59,320 nucleotides of DNA from Gammaproteobacteria bacterium (GTDB lineage: Bacteria; Pseudomonadota; Gammaproteobacteria; SZUA-229): the NCBI GenBank assembly GCA_029881035.1, contig JAOUNI010000011.1:1-59320 (forward strand), in the 5' to 3' direction. Positions 55,435 to 59,320 of the stretch are shown piece after piece (positions within the stretch are counted from its first letter, which is position 1; each line of letters opens with the position of its first letter). Made by a program: the position numbers and the translations under genes. A model generated the notes under the pieces. That model had not been told where the DNA came from and did no database searches. It saw only the letters and a list, made by a program, of their open reading frames with translations.

Positions 55435-56075
55435 AGCAGGGCTGTCAGGTTTTGTTGGTGGGATTTCGTGGCGCGGTATTGACCGTGCTGCTGGCGGCTC
55501 AGCTCTCGTGCAGCTATCTGCCCAGAACGACCAGTCAGATTCCAGAGCACTGGTTGCAGTCGGTGGCACAAAAACAGCAACTTTCATCGTGGAAACTAAC
55601 CGGTCGCCTGGGTATTCAAACCGAAAATAATGGCGGCAGCATGGACCTTTTCTGGAATCAGCTGGATGATGCCTACAAAATTCGTCTGATTGCGGCCATG
55701 GGCCAGGGCTCTATTCTGATCCAGGGAGATGCTCATGGCGTTATGCTTAGAACCGACAAGGGTGAAACTTACGCTGATAATGCCGATGAGTTACTGACTT
55801 CCAGCCTGGGTGTCAGCGTGCCACTTTCAGGTCTGCACGACTGGTTACGTGGGGTACCGGTAGCCGATCGACCAGTATATAAGCAGTTATGGGATCAACA
55901 GGGCCAATTATATAAGCTGGTTCAGGACGGCTGGAATATAGAAATGTCGGCTTACAAAAAAGTGGGAGAATATACCTTGCCACATGCTTTTTATCTGAGC
56001 CGTAATGATCAGCCCGAGCTGGGTATTCGTCTAGTGATTCGGCAATGGACATTGAATGGCAGGGAAGTATCTTGA
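55431..56075 (+). CDS. lolB: Outer-membrane lipoprotein receptor LolB
   Basis: A 214-residue lipoprotein that takes lipoproteins from LolA and inserts them in the outer membrane. Lipobox QLSC at about Cys27 and the opening WKLTGRLGIQTENNGGSMDLFWNQ are family features; the length matches E. coli LolB (207). It overlaps the previous gene by 4 bp and ispE by 4 bp or more. Confidence 0.94.
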   Translation: MKQGCQVLLVGFRGAVLTVLLAAQLSCSYLPRTTSQIPEHWLQSVAQKQQLSSWKLTGRLGIQTENNGGSMDLFWNQLDDAYKIRLIAAMGQGSILIQGDAHGVMLRTDKGETYADNADELLTSSLGVSVPLSGLHDWLRGVPVADRPVYKQLWDQQGQLYKLVQDGWNIEMSAYKKVGEYTLPHAFYLSRNDQPELGIRLVIRQWTLNGREVS

Positions 56076-56944
56076 CCGGATTACCATTGACCTGGCCGGC
56101 ACCGGCCAAACTTAACCTTATGCTGCATATTACCGGCCGGCGCGCCGACGGTTATCATGAGCTGCAAACGGTGTTTCAGTTTCTGGACTATGGCGATGAG
56201 CTGAGGTTTACACCGAGAACGGATGCCATAGTGCGGCGGGCGCAAAATATTGCAGGCATTGCTGCTGAGGATGATCTGGTGGTCAAGGCAGCCAGAGCTT
56301 TACAGCAGGCATGCGGTTGCCAGCTGGGTGTTGATATTTATCTCAATAAAAAACTGCCCATGGGTGCTGGCCTGGGTGGTGGTAGTTCTGATGCGGCAAC
56401 CACGTTACACGCGCTAAATCGAATCTGGGCCTGCGGTCTGAACGATGCTCAGCTGGCCGAGATCGGCTTAAAACTGGGTGCCGATGTGCCCGTGTTTATA
56501 CATGGTTTTTCAGCCTTCGCAGAAGGCGTGGGTGAGCAATTAACTCCGGTCGAACTCGAACAGCCCTGGTATTTGGTGATTACCCCTGATATTCATGTCT
56601 CTACGGCCGCAATCTTCGGTGATTTAGAATTGACACGGGATAGTCCAGCCATCAAAATATGCGGCCTTCCAGATTCCGGCTGGGATAATGTGTGTGTGCC
56701 TGTGGTGACTAAGCATTATCCAAAGGTGGCTGAAGCGCTGGAACTGCTCGGACAATACGCCGAGGCGCGTATGAGTGGTACCGGGGCTTCGGTGTTTGCA
56801 GCCTTCGAAACCGAAGCACAGGCTCAACAAGTCCGCGCCAGTTTGAGAGACCCGGCGAAAGCAGGAATGCCTGAGTCGTGGAAAGATTTTATTGCCAGGG
56901 GTGTGAACACGTCGCCTTTGCGAATACAGCTAAGCAGCTGTTGA
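56072..56944 (+). CDS. ispE: 4-diphosphocytidyl-2-C-methyl-D-erythritol kinase
   Basis: A 290-residue GHMP kinase of the non-mevalonate isoprenoid pathway. It has WPAPAKLNLMLHITGRRADGYHEL, the ATP loop LPMGAGLGGGSSDAATTL and a C-terminal MSGTGASVFAAF. I choose the TTG at 56072 (overlapping lolB's stop as TTGA) because AGGGAAG precedes it and the protein then fits E. coli IspE (283); an in-frame ATG at 56045 adds 9 residues. Confidence 0.95.
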   Translation: MTGLPLTWPAPAKLNLMLHITGRRADGYHELQTVFQFLDYGDELRFTPRTDAIVRRAQNIAGIAAEDDLVVKAARALQQACGCQLGVDIYLNKKLPMGAGLGGGSSDAATTLHALNRIWACGLNDAQLAEIGLKLGADVPVFIHGFSAFAEGVGEQLTPVELEQPWYLVITPDIHVSTAAIFGDLELTRDSPAIKICGLPDSGWDNVCVPVVTKHYPKVAEALELLGQYAEARMSGTGASVFAAFETEAQAQQVRASLRDPAKAGMPESWKDFIARGVNTSPLRIQLSSC

Positions 56945-57006
56945 TTAATGGATTTGTGATCAATAGATAAACTGTTTTGTCCCATATGGGATAGCTAGAA
57001 GTTTAT

Positions 57007-57081
57007 TGGGCCGTCGCCAAGCGGTAAGGCACCAGGTTTTGATCCTGGCATGCGTAGGTTCGAATCCTACCGGCCCAGCCA
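57007..57081 (+). tRNA. tRNA-Gln (anticodon TTG)
   Basis: A 75-nt cloverleaf with acceptor TGGGCCG/CGGCCCA, D-arm GCCAAGCGGTAAGGC, anticodon stem ACCAGG...CCTGG with loop TTTTGAT (anticodon TTG), T-arm GTAGGTTCGAATCCTAC, discriminator G and an encoded CCA. It lies between ispE and prs, as in E. coli relatives. Confidence 0.97.
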
Positions 57082-57127
57082 TATACGAAGCTCACATAAC
57101 TATGAACTTCAATAGATAAATTGAGCA

Positions 57128-57251
57128 GGTAGGATGAGAACCGTAGTGGTTCGCCAAAATCGCCGGGAGCGATTTTGAACATCAGCGTTTTATGCTGATG
57201 GCCCGAAGGGTAAAATACAGGACGTATTTTATAATCCTACCGGCCCAGCCA
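57128..57251 (+). repeat. Multi-hairpin element with duplicated tRNA-Gln 3' end
   Basis: Positions 57233-57252 repeat exactly the last 19 nt of tRNA-Gln plus one base (57063-57082, AATCCTACCGGCCCAGCCAT). In front, GGTAGGAT (57128-57135) pairs with ATCCTACC (57234-57241), as an expanded tRNA T-stem. Between them lie hairpins: GAACC/GGTTC (57138-57152), CAAAATCGC/GCGATTTTG (57155-57177, loop CGGGA), CATCAGC/GCTGATG (57180-57200), CCC/GGG (57202-57210) and TAAAATAC/GTATTTTA (57211-57231, loop AGGAC). It looks like a mobile or propagated palindromic element built on the tRNA end. Confidence 0.8.
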
Positions 57252-57317
57252 TTTATGTATGCCTGTCTAATGGGTATTCTGCATTATTAGTAGTACACAA
57301 AACGAGACGCAACAGTG

Positions 57318-58274
57318 ATGCAAGAAGATAATCAACTAAGGATTTTTACCGGTAACGCAAATCCTGAGCTAGCAAAAAATATTGCTGGAAAGTTGAATAG
57401 TCCCTTAGGAAAGATCAGTGTTGATCGTTTTAGTGACGGTGAGATTTGTGTCGAAGTGATGGAAAATGTCCGCGGCAGGGATGTTTTTATTATCCAGCCG
57501 ACGTGTACACCCTGTAATGATAATTTGATGGAACTGATGGTGATGATTGACGCCATGCGTCGGGCATCAGCTAAACGTGTGACTGCCGTGGTTCCTTATT
57601 ATGGTTACTCGCGTCAGGATCGTAAGCCCCGTTCAGTCAGGGTACCGATCACGGCCAAGGTGGTGGCCAACATGCTGGCCAGTGTGAAACTGAATCGTTT
57701 GCTCACGGTCGATTTGCATGCGGATCAGATTCAGGGTTTTTTTGATATTCCTATCGACAATGTTTATGCATCGCCGATTTTGCTGGCCGATGTATGGCAG
57801 CAGCGCTATGAGAACCTGCTCGTGGTTTCGCCCGATGTCGGTGGCGTGGTGCGCGCCAGAGCACTGGCCAAACGTCTGGGTGATGCCGATCTGGCAATTA
57901 TTGATAAACGTCGCCCCAAGGCCAATGTTTCCGAAGTGATGAATATTATCGGTGACGTCGAAGGCAAAAACTGCGTGTTAGTGGACGACCTGGTTGATAC
58001 CGCCGGTACATTATGCAAAGCAGCGGCAGCGCTGAAAGCTAATGGTGCCTTGAGTGTCTCTGCTTATTGTACACACGCAGTGTTATCCGGTAGAGCGATT
58101 GAAAATATTTCCAGCTCCGTTTTGAATGAGCTGGTGGTGACTGACACTATACCTCTGAGTGAGGCTGCGCGGCACTGTCCGCAGATTCGCCAGGTGTCTA
58201 TTGCCAATATGCTGGCTGAAACGATTCGCCGAATCCATCAGGAAGAATCGGTCAGTGAGATGTATATCGACTAG
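57318..58274 (+). CDS. prs: Ribose-phosphate pyrophosphokinase
   Basis: A 318-residue PRPP synthetase (E. coli 315) that transfers pyrophosphate from ATP to ribose-5-phosphate. Motifs are [13 protein letters not shown], the ATP loop region ARQDRK-type ([10 protein letters not shown]), [14 protein letters not shown], and the PRPP loop [13 protein letters not shown]. Start at the ATG at 57318; a GTG at 57315 precedes it in frame. Follows the tRNA-Gln element by 66 bp. Confidence 0.97.
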   Translation: MQEDNQLRIFTGNANPELAKNIAGKLNSPLGKISVDRFSDGEICVEVMENVRGRDVFIIQPTCTPCNDNLMELMVMIDAMRRASAKRVTAVVPYYGYSRQDRKPRSVRVPITAKVVANMLASVKLNRLLTVDLHADQIQGFFDIPIDNVYASPILLADVWQQRYENLLVVSPDVGGVVRARALAKRLGDADLAIIDKRRPKANVSEVMNIIGDVEGKNCVLVDDLVDTAGTLCKAAAALKANGALSVSAYCTHAVLSGRAIENISSSVLNELVVTDTIPLSEAARHCPQIRQVSIANMLAETIRRIHQEESVSEMYID

Positions 58275-58429
58275 CGATCGATGCAAAATTCTGGATCTGC
58301 CTGCAAAGGTTGATTCGAAGGACGGATGATCAGAGAAATCACTTTGGCATCCTGATAATGACTTCCCTGGTCGCGGGGAAGTGTTTATATAACCGCTGTC
58401 ATTAACAGGACAGTATTTTGGAGAAGATT

Positions 58430-59062
58430 ATGACTATTGAATTAAACGCCGTATTGCGTGATGACATGGGGAAAGGTGCGAGCCGCCGCCTGCGTCACGC
58501 TGGCAAAATACCTGCTATCGTTTACGGTGCAGGCAAAGACCCGGTGGCAATGACACTGGAGCAGAAAGACGTGCAGTATGTGTTGTCTGACGAAGCTTTT
58601 TATTCGCAAATTCTAAGCTTGAATGTTGGCGGTAAAAAACAAGATGTACTGTTGCGTGATTTGCAGCATCACCCATACAAACAGGACATCATGCATATCG
58701 ACTTCATGCGTTTTGATGCTACCCATGTTGTACATGTGCATGTTCCATTGCACTTTATGAACGAAGAAGTTGCACCTGGCGTAAAAACTGAAGGTGGTGC
58801 TGTGAACCACGTTATTATGGAAGTGGAAGTAGAATGTCTGCCTAAAGATATTCCTACATTCATTGAAGTTGACCTTTCACAGATGCACCTGAATGACATT
58901 CTGCATTTGTCAGACCTTAAGCTGCCTGCGGGCGTTGAAGTACTCGCACTGAAACAGGGTGAAGAACACGATACCGCTGTTGTTAGTATTCATGTTCGTA
59001 GAGGCGCTGCTTCAACTGAAGAGACTGGTGAAGCAGAAGCAGAAGGCGGAGCTGAAGGCTAG
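58430..59062 (+). CDS. rplY: 50S ribosomal protein L25/general stress protein Ctc
   Basis: A 210-residue L25 of the long (Ctc/TL5) type: the N-terminal 5S rRNA-binding domain (about 1-95, with GKGASRRLRHAGKIPAIVYGAG) and a C-terminal beta domain, unlike the 94-residue E. coli L25. An acidic Glu/Gly-rich tail follows. GGAGAAG (58419-58425) precedes the ATG at 58430 by 4 nt. The order prs-rplY-pth is conserved. Confidence 0.96.
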   Translation: MTIELNAVLRDDMGKGASRRLRHAGKIPAIVYGAGKDPVAMTLEQKDVQYVLSDEAFYSQILSLNVGGKKQDVLLRDLQHHPYKQDIMHIDFMRFDATHVVHVHVPLHFMNEEVAPGVKTEGGAVNHVIMEVEVECLPKDIPTFIEVDLSQMHLNDILHLSDLKLPAGVEVLALKQGEEHDTAVVSIHVRRGAASTEETGEAEAEGGAEG

Positions 59063-59092
59063 TCCTGTTTATGTTTGTATTACGGTACAGAT

Positions 59093-59320
59093 ATGGCTGA
59101 ACGAGTTATCGATCTTAAGCTCATAGTGGGTCTGGGTAATCCAGGCTCCGAATACACTGAAACCCGGCATAATGCCGGGTTTTGGTTTGTTGAGGAGCTT
59201 GCTGCCGCCTACGGGGCATCGTTCCGGCCGGAGAAAAAATTTCATGGTGAAGTGGCCAGAATTACTGTTGCGCATCGCGATATCTGGTTGCTTAAGCCGG
59301 AAACGTTTATGAATCGCAGT
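59093..59320 (+). CDS. pth: Peptidyl-tRNA hydrolase (cut by window end)
   Basis: The first 76 codons of a Pth enzyme, open to the window edge. Family motif [30 protein letters not shown] contains the catalytic His (TRHNAG) and the N-terminal Asn; KPETFMNRS begins the next conserved block. It recycles peptidyl-tRNA released prematurely. It starts 30 bp after rplY. The 227-residue-type C-terminal part is not in the window. Confidence 0.96.
   Translation, partial: MAERVIDLKLIVGLGNPGSEYTETRHNAGFWFVEELAAAYGASFRPEKKFHGEVARITVAHRDIWLLKPETFMNRS

Noticed and set aside
57138-57231. A CsrA/RsmA-sequestering small RNA based on GGA motifs in hairpin loops
   Set aside because: Only two loops carry GGA and one matches the CsrA consensus with a base missing; CsrB-type RNAs have many more. 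Kept as a side remark in the finding on the tRNA element.
58363-58381. CTTCCC/GGGAAG hairpin upstream of rplY as a terminator of prs
   Set aside because: The stem is short and no run of T follows; evidence is too weak to list as a feature.
59165-59183. ACCCGGCATAATGCCGGGT hairpin as a terminator
   Set aside because: It lies inside the conserved TRHNAG coding motif of pth and is explained by the protein sequence.

Overview
The window is a chromosomal segment of a gammaproteobacterium of moderate GC content. The evidence is the gene set and its order: hrpA, qmcA/nfeD, murI, ampD/ampE, rep, mreBCD, cyaY, and the block hemA-prfA-prmC facing TPR lipoprotein-lolB-ispE-tRNA-Gln-prs-rplY-pth. LolB, AmpE, Rep and CyaY together point to Gammaproteobacteria. 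A GatCAB amidotransferase, an amgK/murU cell-wall salvage pair and a methionine salvage operon suggest a free-living, non-enteric lineage. I cannot name the genus.

Layout. 1-1125: an AT-rich accessory patch that looks like the edge of a chromosomal integron, with one cassette-like gene reading left, attC-type core sites on both sides of it, and a short remnant resembling an integron integrase reading right, cut off at the end of hrpA. 1126-7666: hrpA, the qmcA-nfeD pair, a LexA/UmuD-like peptidase without a DNA-binding domain, and a DoxX protein. 7726-14017: a signalling island in which two paralogous PilZ genes flank a CHASE2-like/TPR/Ser-Thr kinase gene and a divergent pair coding for a coiled-coil membrane protein and a von Willebrand A lipoprotein. 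14176-17979: murI and mtnBCDA. 18062-20502: a PDC-type sensor protein and a GGDEF diguanylate cyclase. 20750-25797: dgkA and a peptidoglycan-recycling neighbourhood (murU, amgK, a Rossmann protein, a histidine phosphatase, ampE, ampD). 25949-31695: rep, an iron permease fused to a cytochrome c domain under a near-consensus Fur box, and a Ycf46-like AAA ATPase. 32077-34517: mreBCD. 34746-38319: gatCAB and cyaY. 38390-44071: a tightly overlapping four-gene operon (transglutaminase-like 7TM protein, ATP-grasp ligase, large TPR protein, outer-membrane beta-barrel). 44290-47752: an MCE/Mla-type lipid transport operon whose ATPase lacks its catalytic residues. 47785-48984: a JAMM protease with an E1-like enzyme. 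50290-59320: the conserved hemA/prfA/prmC and lolB/ispE/tRNA-Gln/prs/rplY/pth block.

The most unusual items are a multi-hairpin element of about 125 bp just after tRNA-Gln that carries a second copy of the tRNA 3' end, the integron-like edge at the left end, the degenerate MCE ATPase, the four-gene ATP-grasp/transglutaminase-like operon, and the kinase/vWA island bracketed by PilZ paralogues. All identifications come from reading motifs and gene order by eye; no database search was run.
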